This document shows positions 1-8,857 of a stretch of 64,000 bases of DNA, piece by piece (positions within the stretch are counted from its first letter, which is position 1; every line of letters begins with the position of its first letter). The stretch comes from Amycolatopsis methanolica 239. Lineage in GTDB: Bacteria > Actinomycetota > Actinomycetes > Mycobacteriales > Pseudonocardiaceae. The translations under genes were made by a program, and so were the position numbers. The notes under the pieces were generated by a model. It was not told where the DNA came from. It ran no database searches and worked only from the letters and a program-made list of their open reading frames with translations. The DNA lies in contig NZ_CP009110.1 in assembly GCF_000739085.1 (NCBI RefSeq), positions 4,960,001 through 5,024,000 of the forward strand, written 5' to 3'.

Positions 1-480
1 ACGGCGAATACAAGCACCTCCTGCCGGCGGACCAGTGCGCGTACTGCACGCCGCCGCCGGCGGGGGTGCTGCCGCGCGGCTGGCGCACCACGGGCGGGTC
101 GGCGTACCACAACGACGACCGGTGCGAGTGGTTGCTCAAGGGGCAGGAGCACGTGCGCCGCAGGGGCGGCGAGACCGGTGACGTGGTGCCGGTCCGCTGG
201 GCGGACCTGGGCCCGGAGAAGCTCCAGCCCTGCGGGCACTGCTGCACCGAACGGTGGCTGAGGGTGCGCGAAAACCCGAATCCGCCTGCGAAGCCCTGTC
301 CAGGACGCCGGGCAGTGGGTGCCGGGAACGCTGACCTGGGAGAAGCACCCCCGCGCCGACGGTTCGTGGTGGGCGTCGGTGCGCTTCGCACGCTCCGGCG
401 AGGTGGTGACGGAAGAACGCACCAGCGGGACCTGCGGCCACGCCCAGCCTGAGCGCCCGATCAACCCCGCGCTGGGGTAA
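1..480 (+). pseudogene. Cys/His-rich hypothetical protein, 5' end outside window, apparent frameshift
   Basis: Open from the left edge of the window. From base 3 to about 300 one frame reads a Cys/His-rich stretch with a CAYC pair, HNDDRCEWLLKGQEH and a CGHCC group, which could bind a metal. From about 313 to the TAA at 478-480 a different frame looks more protein-like (QWVPGTLTWEKHP, WASVRFARSGEVV), while the first frame turns into Arg/Pro-rich noise and stops at 452. The simplest reading is one gene with a frameshift near 290-310; two overlapping short genes is the alternative. I do not recognise the family. Bases 481-632 hold no gene I can support. Confidence 0.35.
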
Positions 481-632
481 GTCGGCGGGCTGCCACGCGC
501 GCACCGAACCGCGCCCCGCGGGGCAATCCGCAGGACTCGGGCTGCCAACAGGGCGCGGGCGGCTAGCGGGGCGCGCACATTTCCGGAACACCGGGCCGCG
601 CCCGGCCGCACGGAACCGCGGCCGCAGGAGGC

Positions 633-2186
633 TCAGATCTTCCGGTCCGTCCAATAAGGATCCCGCAGTTCGCGCTTGTACAGCTTACCGTTGGGATCCC
701 TCGGCAGCTCCTCGGCGAAATCGACACTGCGCGGCCACTTGAACTTCGCCAGCCGGCCGTGCACCCACTCCAGCAGCTCCTCCGCCAGCTCGGGCCCCGG
801 TGCGACTCCCGGCGCCGGCTGGACGACCGCCTTGATCTCCTCGCCCCAGTCCTCGTGCGGGATGCCGAACACCGCCACGTCCGCGACCTTCGGGTGCATC
901 ACCAGCTCGTTCTCGATCTCGGCCGGGTAGATGTTTACCCCGCCCGAGATGATCATGTCGTTCTTGCGGTCATGCAGGAACAGGTAGCCGTCCTCGTCCA
1001 GGTAACCCACGTCGCCGAGGGTGAACAGGTTCCCGACCCGCGCCTTGCGCGTCTTCTCGGCGTCCTTGTGGTACTCGAACGTCGAGGTGCCCATCCGCAT
1101 GTAGACCGTGCCGGGCTGTCCCGGGGGCAGCTCGTTGCCGTCGTCGTCCAGGATCTTGATCACCGAGCCGGGCCACGGGAGCCCCACCGAACCGGGTTTG
1201 CGCAGCCACTCCTCGCCGGTGATCATCGTGCCGCCGCCCTCGCTCGCGGCGTAGTAGTCGGTCACGACCGGGCCCCACCACTCCAGCATCCGCCGCTTCA
1301 CCTCGGGCGGGCACGGCGCCGCGCCGTGGATCATGTTCCGCAGCGACGACAGGTCGTAGCGCGACCGCACCTCCTTCGGCAGCGCCAGCAGGCGCCGGAA
1401 CTGCGTGGGGACCATGTGGCTGTGCGTAACCCGGTACCGCTCGATCAGCCGCAGCATCTCCTCCGGGTCCCACCGGTCCATCAGCACGACCGTGTGCCCC
1501 AGCTGGATCGAGATCGACGCGAAGTTCAGCACCGCCGTGTGGTAGAGCGGCGAACCGCACAGGTGGACGTGGTCGTCGAACGGCTTCAGCCCGAAGATCC
1601 CGAAGAACCACGTGGACGCGGCGGGCACGCTGTCCGGGTCGGCCCCGCTCAGCGGCCGCCGCACGCCCTTGGGCCGTCCCGTAGTGCCGGAGGTGTAGAG
1701 CATCGGCGACCCCGCCGTCCGCACCTCCGGGCGCCCGCTCCCCCCGGCGCCCAGTTCGGCCACGTCGCGGAACCCGTCGATGCGGCCGACCGCGAACCGG
1801 CCGGAGGCGGGCACCCCGGCCTCGTCCGCCGCGGCGATCGCCACGTCGGCGAACCGCTCGTGCGCGAGGAACGCCTTCGCCCCCGAATCGGACAGGATGT
1901 AGGCCACCTCCGGTCCGACCAGGTGCCAGTTGACCATCACCACGTACAGCCCGGTCTGCAGCGCGGCGAAGTACGCGGCCAGCAGCTCGTCGCTGTTGGG
2001 CTGCAGCACCACCACGACGTCGCCGGTCTCCAGGCCCAGCTCACGCAGGCCGCGCGCGTAGGCGTTGGCCTTGCCGGCGAGCGCGCCGTAACCGACCTCG
2101 CTGCCGTCGGAGTTCACGATCGCCGCCCGGTCCGGCTGCCCGGCCGCGATGTTCCACAGGCCGATCGTCTCCAGTGCAGTGGTCAT
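633..2186 (-). CDS. FadD-type acyl-CoA synthetase (AMP-forming)
   Basis: A 517-residue member of the ANL adenylating family that activates a carboxylic acid to its acyl-CoA through an acyl-adenylate. The nucleotide loop YTSGTTGRPKGV is near residue 165, the GDVGYLDEDGYLFLHDRKND hinge region is near 395, and the C-terminal catalytic lysine motif DPNGKLYKRE is near 500. It is divergent from the DUF35-ltp4-ltp3 operon across a spacer with two KstR-type boxes, so it is probably sterol-induced and may activate a sterol side-chain acid or a degradation intermediate. It does not look like FadD19 from memory, so no symbol is given. The ATG at 2186 lies just downstream of the nearer box. Confidence 0.88.
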   Translation of the reverse strand: MTTALETIGLWNIAAGQPDRAAIVNSDGSEVGYGALAGKANAYARGLRELGLETGDVVVVLQPNSDELLAAYFAALQTGLYVVMVNWHLVGPEVAYILSDSGAKAFLAHERFADVAIAAADEAGVPASGRFAVGRIDGFRDVAELGAGGSGRPEVRTAGSPMLYTSGTTGRPKGVRRPLSGADPDSVPAASTWFFGIFGLKPFDDHVHLCGSPLYHTAVLNFASISIQLGHTVVLMDRWDPEEMLRLIERYRVTHSHMVPTQFRRLLALPKEVRSRYDLSSLRNMIHGAAPCPPEVKRRMLEWWGPVVTDYYAASEGGGTMITGEEWLRKPGSVGLPWPGSVIKILDDDGNELPPGQPGTVYMRMGTSTFEYHKDAEKTRKARVGNLFTLGDVGYLDEDGYLFLHDRKNDMIISGGVNIYPAEIENELVMHPKVADVAVFGIPHEDWGEEIKAVVQPAPGVAPGPELAEELLEWVHGRLAKFKWPRSVDFAEELPRDPNGKLYKRELRDPYWTDRKI

Positions 2187-2197
2187 GCACCCGAATC

Positions 2198-2211
2198 TAG
2201 AACTTGTTACA
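2198..2211. promoter_or_regulatory. KstR operator
   Basis: TAGAACTTGTTACA matches the KstR consensus TNNAACNNGTTNNA at every fixed position. It sits 12 bp upstream of the acyl-CoA synthetase start. Confidence 0.8.
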
Positions 2212-2253
2212 CTTACCGCGCAACCTTCCGGCAGAGCGTCTTGCCGCCAGATC

Positions 2254-2267
2254 GAGAACGTGTTTCA
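2254..2267. promoter_or_regulatory. KstR operator, one mismatch
   Basis: GAGAACGTGTTTCA matches TNNAACNNGTTNNA except for the first T. It ends about 10 bp before the GTG of the DUF35 gene, so it would cover that promoter. Confidence 0.7.
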
Positions 2268-2276
2268 CTTCGATTC

Positions 2277-3233
2277 GTGAGTACACCGCTGTCCGCGCCG
2301 CTGGATCTCGCCTTCGACTACACCCGCTCCCTCGGGCCCGTGCTCGGCCGGTTCGCCGCCGGACTGCGCGAGCGCCGCATCGAGGGCGTGCGCGGCTCGG
2401 ACGGCCGCGTGCACGTGCCGCCGGTGGAGTACGACCCGGTCACCGCCGCGGCGCTCACCGAGTTCGTGCCGGTGTCCGACGAGGGCACCGTGCTGAGCTG
2501 GTCCTGGATCCCCGAACCGCTGGAGGGCCAGCCGCTGGCCACGCCGTTCGCGTGGGCGCTGGTCCGGCTGGACGGCGCCGACACCGCGATGCTGCACGCC
2601 GTGCACGTGGACAGCCCAGCCGAGATGCGCACCGGGATGCGGGTGCGCGTGCGCTGGGCCGACGAGCCCGCCGGCCACATCCGGGACATCGCCTACTTCC
2701 TTCCCGTCGGCGCGGACGACGGGCCCTCCCCCGCGCCACCGCCGAAGTCCGAACAGAGCGGTGTGATGGTCACGCCGATCCAGCTGCACTACCAGCACTC
2801 GGCGTCACCGGAGGAGAGCCGTTACCTGCGCGGCCTCGCCGAGGGCAAGCTCATCGGCCAGCGCTGCCCGAAGTGCGAGAAGGTCTACATCCCGCCACGC
2901 GGCGCCTGCCCTACCGACGGGGTGCCCACAGTGGACGAAGTGGAACTCCCGGACACCGGCATCGTCACCACGTTCTGCATCGTCAACGTGCCGTTCCTCG
3001 GCCAGCGCATCAAGCCGCCCTACGTCGCGGCCTACATCCTGCTCGACGGCGCCGACATCGCGTTCCTGCACCTCGTCCTCGGCTGCGGCGCCGCCGACGT
3101 CCGGATGGGCATGCGGGTCAAGGCGAACTGGAAACCACGCGACGAGTGTTGGACGAGCCTGGAGAACATCAGCCACTTCGAGCCGACCGGCGAGCCGGAC
3201 GCGCCCTACGAGTCCTTCGCCCACCACCTGTAG
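2277..3233 (+). CDS. Double DUF35 (OB-fold/zinc ribbon) partner of Ltp3/Ltp4
   Basis: A 318-residue protein made of two DUF35/OB-fold halves. The first covers roughly residues 50-150. The second, after about residue 165, starts with a rubredoxin-like RCPKCEKVYIPPRGACP zinc ribbon and ends near SLENISHFEPT. DUF35 proteins pair with thiolase-like lipid-transfer proteins and supply the acyl-CoA channel or scaffold. It is the first gene of a three-gene operon with ltp4 and ltp3; the gene order matches Rv3521-Rv3523 of M. tuberculosis as I recall it. The GTG at 2277 was chosen because it follows the second KstR box. I see no clear ribosome site, so the mRNA may be leaderless. Confidence 0.8.
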   Translation: MSTPLSAPLDLAFDYTRSLGPVLGRFAAGLRERRIEGVRGSDGRVHVPPVEYDPVTAAALTEFVPVSDEGTVLSWSWIPEPLEGQPLATPFAWALVRLDGADTAMLHAVHVDSPAEMRTGMRVRVRWADEPAGHIRDIAYFLPVGADDGPSPAPPPKSEQSGVMVTPIQLHYQHSASPEESRYLRGLAEGKLIGQRCPKCEKVYIPPRGACPTDGVPTVDEVELPDTGIVTTFCIVNVPFLGQRIKPPYVAAYILLDGADIAFLHLVLGCGAADVRMGMRVKANWKPRDECWTSLENISHFEPTGEPDAPYESFAHHL

Positions 3234-3245
3234 AGGGGAACTGCC

Positions 3246-4295
3246 ATGCGAGACGTCGCGGTGGTCGGGTTCGCCCAGGCCCCGAACGTGCGCTCCACGC
3301 CGGGCACCACGAACGGCGTGGAGATGCTCGTGCCCATTTTCGCCCAGGTCTACAAGCAGACCGGACTGTCCAAGTCGGACATCGGGTTCTGGTGCTCCGG
3401 CTCGTCGGACTACCTGGCGGGCCGGGCGTTCTCGTTCATCTCCGCGATCGACGCGATCGGCGCGTTCCCGCCGATCCACGAGTCGCACGTGGAGATGGAC
3501 GCGGCCTGGGCGCTGTACGAGGCCTGGCTGAAGATCCGTACCGGCGAGGTCGACACCGCGCTGGTCTACGGCTTCGGCAAGTCTTCCGCCGGGCAGCTGC
3601 GCCGGGTGCTGGCCCTGCAGCTCGACCCGTACACCGTCGCGCCGCTGTGGCCGGATTCGGTGAGCATCGCGGGCCTGCAGGCGCGGCTCGGGCTGGACGC
3701 CGGCCTGTGGAGCGAGAAGGACCTGGCCGAGGTGGCCGCGCGCAGCCGCGCCGACGCCACCCGCAACCCGCACGCGCAGTTCTCCGGCGCCAGCGAGATC
3801 GCCGACCTGCTGGACGCGCCGTACGTGGCCGATCCGTTGCGCGCGCACGACATCGCGCCGGTGACCGACGGCGCCGCGGTGATCGTCCTCGCCGCGGCCG
3901 GGCGGGCGCACGAGTTCGCCGAACGGCCCGCGGTCATCACCGGCATCGAGCACCGGGTGGACACGCCCGTGCTCGGCGCGCGCGACCTGACCCGCTCGCC
4001 GTCCACGGAAGCGGCCGGGCAGGCGGTCGGCACCGGGGACGTGGAGATCGCCGAGCTGCACGCGCCGTTCACCCACCAGGAGCTGATCCTGCGGACCGCG
4101 CTCGGGCTCGGCGACGACGTCCGCGTCAACCCCTCGGGCGGCGCGCTCAGCGGCAACCCGATGTTCGCGGCCGGGCTGGCGCGCATTGGCGAGGCCGCCA
4201 CCCGGATCCTCACCGGCCAGGCCTCGAAGGTGCTCGCGCACGCCACCAGCGGCCCGGCCCTGCAGCAGAACCTCGTCGCGGTCCTGGAGGCGTGA
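3246..4295 (+). CDS. ltp4: Thiolase-like lipid-transfer protein Ltp4
   Basis: A 349-residue thiolase-fold protein of the SCP-X/Ltp family, opening MRDVAVVGFAQAPN and close in length to Rv3522. The C-terminal part has the family's NPSGGALSGNP motif. In Rhodococcus, Ltp3 and Ltp4 are implicated in aldol cleavage of C24-branched sterol side chains. The ribosome site GAGGGGAA lies just upstream of the ATG at 3246, and the gene follows the DUF35 stop by 12 bp. It is probably a subunit of an Ltp3-Ltp4-DUF35 aldolase. Assignment rests on the three-gene order and recalled similarity. Confidence 0.85.
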   Translation: MRDVAVVGFAQAPNVRSTPGTTNGVEMLVPIFAQVYKQTGLSKSDIGFWCSGSSDYLAGRAFSFISAIDAIGAFPPIHESHVEMDAAWALYEAWLKIRTGEVDTALVYGFGKSSAGQLRRVLALQLDPYTVAPLWPDSVSIAGLQARLGLDAGLWSEKDLAEVAARSRADATRNPHAQFSGASEIADLLDAPYVADPLRAHDIAPVTDGAAVIVLAAAGRAHEFAERPAVITGIEHRVDTPVLGARDLTRSPSTEAAGQAVGTGDVEIAELHAPFTHQELILRTALGLGDDVRVNPSGGALSGNPMFAAGLARIGEAATRILTGQASKVLAHATSGPALQQNLVAVLEA

Positions 4296-4297
4296 GA

Positions 4298-5479
4298 ATG
4301 GCGAAGCAGCTCGCCGCGGTGCTCGGCACCGGGCAGACCCACCACCGGGCCAAGCGGACCGACGTGTCCATGCCCGGCCTGCTGCGGGAGGCGATCGACC
4401 GCGCGATGGCCGACGCGCAGGTGGAGTGGCCGGACATCGACGCGGTGGTCATCGGCAAGGCGCCGGACCTGTTCGAGGGCGTGATGATGCCCGAACTGTT
4501 CCTGGCCGACGCGCTGGGCGCGACCGGGAAACCGTTGCTGCGCGTGCACACCGCCGGTTCGGTGGGCGGGTCGACGGCGCTGGTGGCGACGAGCCTGGTG
4601 CAGTCCGGCATCCACCGGCGCGTGCTGACGGTGGCGTTCGAGAAGCAGTCCGAGTCGAACGCGATGTGGGCGCTGTCGATCGCGCCGCCGTTCACGATGC
4701 CGGTCGGCGCCGGCGCGGGCGGGTACTTCGCGCCGCACGTGCGGTCCTACATCCGGCGGTCGGGCGCGCCCGAGCACGTCGGGGCGATCGTCGCGGCGAA
4801 GGACCGGCGGAACGGGGCGCTGAACCCGTACGCGCACCTCAAGCAGGCCGACATCACGGTGGCGAAGGTGCGGTCCTCGCAGGTGCTGTGGGACCCCATC
4901 CGCTACGACGAGACCTGCCCGTCCTCGGACGGCGCGTGCGCGATGGTGATCGGCGACGAGGCCGCGGGCGACGCGGTGCCGGGCGCGGCGTGGGTCCACG
5001 CGACCGCGATGCGCACCGAGCCGACCACGTTCGCCGGCCGCGACCAGGTCAACCCGCAGGCCGGCCGGGAAGCCGCCGCGGCGCTGTGGCGCGAGGCGGG
5101 GATCACCGACCCACTGTCCGAAATAGACGCGGCGGAGATCTACGTGCCGTTCTCCTGGTTCGAGCCGATGTGGCTGGAGAACCTCGGTTTCATGCCCGGG
5201 GGCGAGGGCTGGAAGCTGACCGAGGCCGGGGAGACCGCCCTGACCGGTAGGCTGCCGGTCAACCCGTCCGGCGGGGTGCTGTCGTCCAACCCGATCGGGG
5301 CGTCCGGCATGCTGCGATTCTCCGAGGCGGCGAAGCAGGTGATGGGCCGGGCGGGCGACTACCAGGTCGACGGGGCGCGCCGCGCGCTGGGCCACGCGTA
5401 CGGCGGGGGCTCCCAGTACTTCGCGATGTGGGTGGTGGGCTCGGCGAAGCCTAGGTGTGCTGTCCGGGGACGGTGGTGA
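4298..5479 (+). CDS. ltp3: Thiolase-like lipid-transfer protein Ltp3
   Basis: A 393-residue Ltp-family protein, the expected size for Rv3523-like Ltp3, starting 2 bp after the ltp4 stop. It retains AGSVGGSTALVA in the thiolase core and VNPSGGVLSSNPIGASG plus ALGHAYGGGSQYFAMWVVG near the C-terminus. Inferred role: acyl-CoA aldolase of branched sterol side chains together with Ltp4 and the DUF35 protein. The last nine residues (PRCAVRGRW) run into sequence bordering an IS481-type remnant, so the native stop may have been replaced by the insertion. Confidence 0.85.
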   Translation: MAKQLAAVLGTGQTHHRAKRTDVSMPGLLREAIDRAMADAQVEWPDIDAVVIGKAPDLFEGVMMPELFLADALGATGKPLLRVHTAGSVGGSTALVATSLVQSGIHRRVLTVAFEKQSESNAMWALSIAPPFTMPVGAGAGGYFAPHVRSYIRRSGAPEHVGAIVAAKDRRNGALNPYAHLKQADITVAKVRSSQVLWDPIRYDETCPSSDGACAMVIGDEAAGDAVPGAAWVHATAMRTEPTTFAGRDQVNPQAGREAAAALWREAGITDPLSEIDAAEIYVPFSWFEPMWLENLGFMPGGEGWKLTEAGETALTGRLPVNPSGGVLSSNPIGASGMLRFSEAAKQVMGRAGDYQVDGARRALGHAYGGGSQYFAMWVVGSAKPRCAVRGRW

Positions 5480-5499
5480 CCGGCTGACATCGCTGAGAT

Positions 5500-5801
5500 G
5501 ACCCTGGTAGGCGCCATTGGCCCCCACCGGCCGGCTGCGGCTGGCCCGGTGTGTCGTGGAGCAGGGTGGTCGCTGCGCGGGCGGTAGAGCGGTTCCAGGT
5601 CAGTCACACCACCGTCGCCCGCTGGGCGAGTCGTTGTCGCGAGCACGGCCCGGCGGGCCTGGTCGATCGATCCAGCCGCCCGCACCACAGCCCCGGGCAG
5701 ACCCCGCCAGAGGTGGAAGCGCAGGTGGTAGCGCTGCGGACCGGATCGGGCGGCGGCCACACCCCCGCCAGCCGCGGAACCAACCTCACCAGACAACCCA
5801 C
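5500..5801 (+). mobile_element. Degenerate IS481-family transposase remnant
   Basis: Only the N-terminal third of an IS481-type transposase survives. One frame reads GRLRLARCVVEQG (about 5525-5565) and another ERFQVSHTTVARWASRCREHGPAGLVDRSSRPHHS in pieces (about 5586-5695), so at least one frameshift separates them. A further frame change follows VVALRT near 5737, after which similarity ends. There is no DDE domain, no second end and no obvious terminal inverted repeat. It abuts the 3' end of ltp3 on one side and the sigma-factor gene on the other. Confidence 0.7.
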
Positions 5802-6746
5802 CTAGACGGCGGTAGGCAGGTCGAAGGCCGCGAACACCGCCGGGTCCTGGAAGACGACCGTGCGGCTGATCCGCCCGCCGGCGACGGTGAACACCTGCAG
5901 GGTGTGCAGGCGGTGCCCGCCGGCGGGATCCGGGGCGTAGGCGGCCACGGCCGGCTGGCCGTTCGCCCCGGTCGGGACCATCCGCCAGCCCACGCCGCGC
6001 ATCGCGAACACCCGCCGGATGAACGCGGCGTAGTCGTCGCGGCCGCGGTACCACAGCGGCACCGGCGGCATCTCCAGCACGGCGTCGTGGGTGAGCAGCT
6101 CGACCAGCGCGTCCACGTCGGCCGCCTCGAACGCGCGGACGTAGGCCTCCACGGTCCGGCGCGCCGCGGGGTCGCCGGACGGGGCGACGTCTTCGAGGGC
6201 CGCGACGGACAGCCCCGCCCGCGCCCGCTGCAGGGCGCTGTTCACCGAAGCGACCGAGGTGTTCAGCAGTCCGGCCACCTCGGCGGCGCGGAAAGCCAGG
6301 ACCTCGCGCAGCACCCAGACGGCCCGCTGCCGCGGCGGCAGCGTCTGCATGGCCGCGATCAGCGCCAGCCGCATGCTGTCCCGCCGCACGGCCTGGTCCG
6401 CCGGATCGCCGAGCCGGGCGTCGGGGAAGGGCTGCAACCAGGGCACCTCGAAAGCCGGCCGCAGGGGCGCCCCGGGGGCGGTGCTGGGCGCGCCCAGCCC
6501 GGACGGGAGCGGCCGGCGCGCCTTGCCTTCCAGCGCGGTCAGGCACGCGTTGGTCGCGATGCGGTACAGCCAGGTGCGGATCGACGCCCGCCGCTCGTCG
6601 TAGCGCTCACGGGCCTGCCACGCCCGCAACATGGTCTCCTGCACCAGGTCCTCGGCCTCGTGGACCGACCCGAGCATCCGGTAGCAGTACGCGAGCAGCT
6701 CCGCCCGGTGCGGTTCGGTCAGCGCTGCGAAATCGACCCTGGCCAT
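5802..6746 (-). CDS. ECF sigma factor with C-terminal SnoaL-like domain
   Basis: A 314-residue extracytoplasmic-function sigma factor. Region 2 spans about residues 10-72 (LLAYCYRMLGSVHEAEDLVQ, then TWLYRIATNACL) and region 4 about 125-180 (LPPRQRAVWVLREVLAF with a helix-turn-helix). A SnoaL/NTF2-like tail of about 115 residues follows, as in sigma factors that lack a separate anti-sigma protein. The ATG at 6746 gives the usual start just before region 2. It is divergent from a RibD C-terminal-type reductase, a pairing that suggests it controls that gene; this is inference. Confidence 0.88.
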   Translation of the reverse strand: MARVDFAALTEPHRAELLAYCYRMLGSVHEAEDLVQETMLRAWQARERYDERRASIRTWLYRIATNACLTALEGKARRPLPSGLGAPSTAPGAPLRPAFEVPWLQPFPDARLGDPADQAVRRDSMRLALIAAMQTLPPRQRAVWVLREVLAFRAAEVAGLLNTSVASVNSALQRARAGLSVAALEDVAPSGDPAARRTVEAYVRAFEAADVDALVELLTHDAVLEMPPVPLWYRGRDDYAAFIRRVFAMRGVGWRMVPTGANGQPAVAAYAPDPAGGHRLHTLQVFTVAGGRISRTVVFQDPAVFAAFDLPTAV

Positions 6747-6828
6747 CGCGATGAGTATGGCGGCACTCGCCGGTATGTACTTCCGCCGGGCCACACCGGG
6801 GCCGGCGGAGGACAACCGAGGAGTCCAC

Positions 6829-7401
6829 ATGGGCACGTTGATCGTCATCGAGTTCGTCACGCTGGACGGCGTCATCGAGGACCCGGACGGATCCGGCGGC
6901 ACACCGGGCGGCGGCTGGGCGTTCCGGCACGGTCCGGAGGCGGTGGCCGGCGACAAGTTCGGGCTCGGCGCGCTGCTCGACACCGGCGTGCTGCTGCTGG
7001 GCCGCGTCACGTGGGAGCTGTTCGCGAAGCTCTGGCCGGGCCGGACCGACGAGTTTTCGGCGAAGATGAACGCCATCCCGAAACTCATCGTGTCCCGCTC
7101 GCTGACCAGCACGGACGCGTGGCAGAACTCGTCCGTGCTCGACGGGGACCTGGTCTCGGCGGTGCGCGGGACGGACCGGGACCTCATCGTCACCGGCAGC
7201 ATCGGCGTCGTGCACACCCTCGCCGCCGAGAACCTCGTCGACGAGTACCGGCTCCTGGTGTTCCCGACGGCGCTCGGCACCGGGCGGCGGCTGTTCACCG
7301 CACCCGCGGATCTGCGGCTCCACGCGGTCCGGCAGCAGGGCGCCGCCGCGCTCCTGACCTACCGGGCGGCGACCGGGAAGCCACCCACCTCCCGCTCGTA
7401 G
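6829..7401 (+). CDS. RibD C-terminal/dihydrofolate-reductase-like protein
   Basis: A 190-residue protein of the RibD_C (DHFR-fold) family. It starts MGTLIVIEFVTLDGVIEDP and continues with LLGRVTWELFAKLWPGRTDEF, LIVTGSIGVVHTLAAENLVDEY and FPTALGTGRRLF, the usual NADPH-fold landmarks. GAGGAG lies just upstream of the ATG at 6829. The substrate is unknown; these enzymes are small NADPH-dependent reductases and only a minority act in riboflavin synthesis. The last 43 bp overlap, on the opposite strand, the end of a decayed amidase. Confidence 0.82.
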   Translation: MGTLIVIEFVTLDGVIEDPDGSGGTPGGGWAFRHGPEAVAGDKFGLGALLDTGVLLLGRVTWELFAKLWPGRTDEFSAKMNAIPKLIVSRSLTSTDAWQNSSVLDGDLVSAVRGTDRDLIVTGSIGVVHTLAAENLVDEYRLLVFPTALGTGRRLFTAPADLRLHAVRQQGAAALLTYRAATGKPPTSRS

Positions 7402-8815
7402 GCGGCCGCCACGCGGAGCACGGTCGCGTCGTCGAAGCGGCGGCCCGCGATCATCAGGCCGATCGGCAGGCCGTCCACCGGCGCGGCGGGCACCGAAATC
7501 GCCGGGTGCCCGCTCGCGTCGAAGGGCGCGGTGTTGCCGACCATCCCCAGCGCGTTGACCATCCGCTCCTCGCGCGTCGCGTCCGGGCCGGGCAGGGGCT
7601 TCGCGACGTGGGGCACCGTCGGCAGCACCAGCACGTCCACCTCGGCGAGCGCCGCGTCGTAGCCGGCGCGCAGCTCCCACGCCAGCTCGCGCGCCATCGC
7701 GTAGTGGCGGATGTCGTAGCGTTCGGCGGCGTAGGCACCGGTGAGGATCATGGTCTTGAGCGTGTCCGACATGTCGTCGGCGTGCACGCGCCGGCCCTGC
7801 GCGAAGTGCACCATCAGCTCCGGGTCGTACCGGCCGGGCACGTTCATGCCGTAGCCGTTGCCGTCGATCATCTGGCGCGCGGTGCCGTCCGTGCCGATCA
7901 CGGTCCACACGTCCAGTCCGTCCCGGTGCCACGGCACGCTGACCTCGGACACCACGGCGCCCGCCGCGGCGAGCCGGTCGGCCGCGCCGCGGACCGCGTC
8001 GTCGACACCCGGTTCGGACATCGGCAGGCCGAAACCCTCGGTGAGCACGCCGACCCGCACGCCGCGGATATCCTGCTCGACCGCGGCCAGGTAGTCCGGC
8101 GGCTCGGGGTGCGGAACTGGCGCGGGTCGGAGCCGTCGTCACCGGCGAGGACGCTCAGCAGCAGCGCCGCGTCCCGGACCGTGCGGGTCGTCGGGCCGAG
8201 GTGGTCGATCGTGGTTTCGATGGGGAATGCTCCGGTGTAGGGCACGAGCCCGTGCGTCGGCTTGTGCCCGACCACGCCGCAGAACGCGGCCGGAATCCGC
8301 ACCGTTGCCGGACGACGAGCCGGCGGCGTGCCGGGTGGGGTCCCACGGGTTGCGCACCGGGCCAGAGGCGGAGGTGAAGCTGGACCCCGGAATAGCACAG
8401 GTCCTCGCACACCGCCTTGCCGACGATCGTGCCGCCCGCCGCGAGCACCCGGCTCACGACGGTCGCGTTCCGGCGCGGCACGAACCCCTCCACCGCGCGG
8501 GATCCGTTCATCATCGGCACCCCGGCGACCGCGATGTTGTCCTTGATCACGACCTCGCGGCCGCTCAGCGGATCGTCACCGGTCGGCGGGATCCGGGTGC
8601 GCACGTACCACGCGCCGAGCGGGTTGTCCGCCGGCCACTCGTAGTCGCGGCGCGCTGGGCGCCGAGCGGGCGTACAGGTGCTCGACGGCCTCGTGGGCGG
8701 CGAGGTTGGCCTCCACGAGACCGGCGAAGGACTTGCGGTCGGCTTCGCCGAGGCGGAAACCGTGACGGGCCGCGAGTTCGGCGAGTTCTTCCGGGCTGGG
8801 CGGGACGACGGGCAC
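7359..8815 (-). pseudogene. Amidase-signature hydrolase, broken by about four frameshifts
   Basis: Read on the minus strand the amidase jumps frame at least four times. The N-terminus (MPVVPPSPEELAELAARHGF) is at 8576-8815. The catalytic Lys region ([18 protein letters not shown]) is at 8400-8604. The Gly/Ser-rich core ([12 protein letters not shown]) is near 8300-8350. [17 protein letters not shown] is near 8210-8290. The C-terminal half ([17 protein letters not shown] to EREVGGFPVAAR) is intact at 7359-8060. All signature pieces are present and in order, so either the gene decayed recently or this stretch carries several sequencing errors. An intact enzyme would hydrolyse an amide via a Ser-Ser-Lys triad. 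Confidence 0.8.
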
Positions 8816-8857
8816 CGGGCACCTCCTGGCGACGAGGACCGAGGTGCCGCCTAACCC

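Noticed and set aside
513-524. GCCCCGCGGGGC palindrome near the left edge
   Set aside because: Short GC-only palindromes are expected by chance at this composition and it has no context.
633-2186. Assignment of the acyl-CoA synthetase as FadD19 or FadD17
   Set aside because: Internal sequence (for example SHMVPTQFRRLLALP and NMIHGAAPCPPEVK) does not match what I recall of FadD19, and there is not enough evidence for another symbol.
759-2200. Long plus-strand open frame opposite the acyl-CoA synthetase
   Set aside because: It is the antisense shadow of a clear FadD gene in GC-rich DNA; composition is Arg/His/Val-rich with no domain. The same applies to the long frames opposite cyp125, hsaC, the SNF2 gene and icmF.
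5480-5801. Complete insertion sequence
   Set aside because: Only the N-terminal part of the transposase is present, in more than one frame, with no catalytic domain and no convincing inverted repeats.
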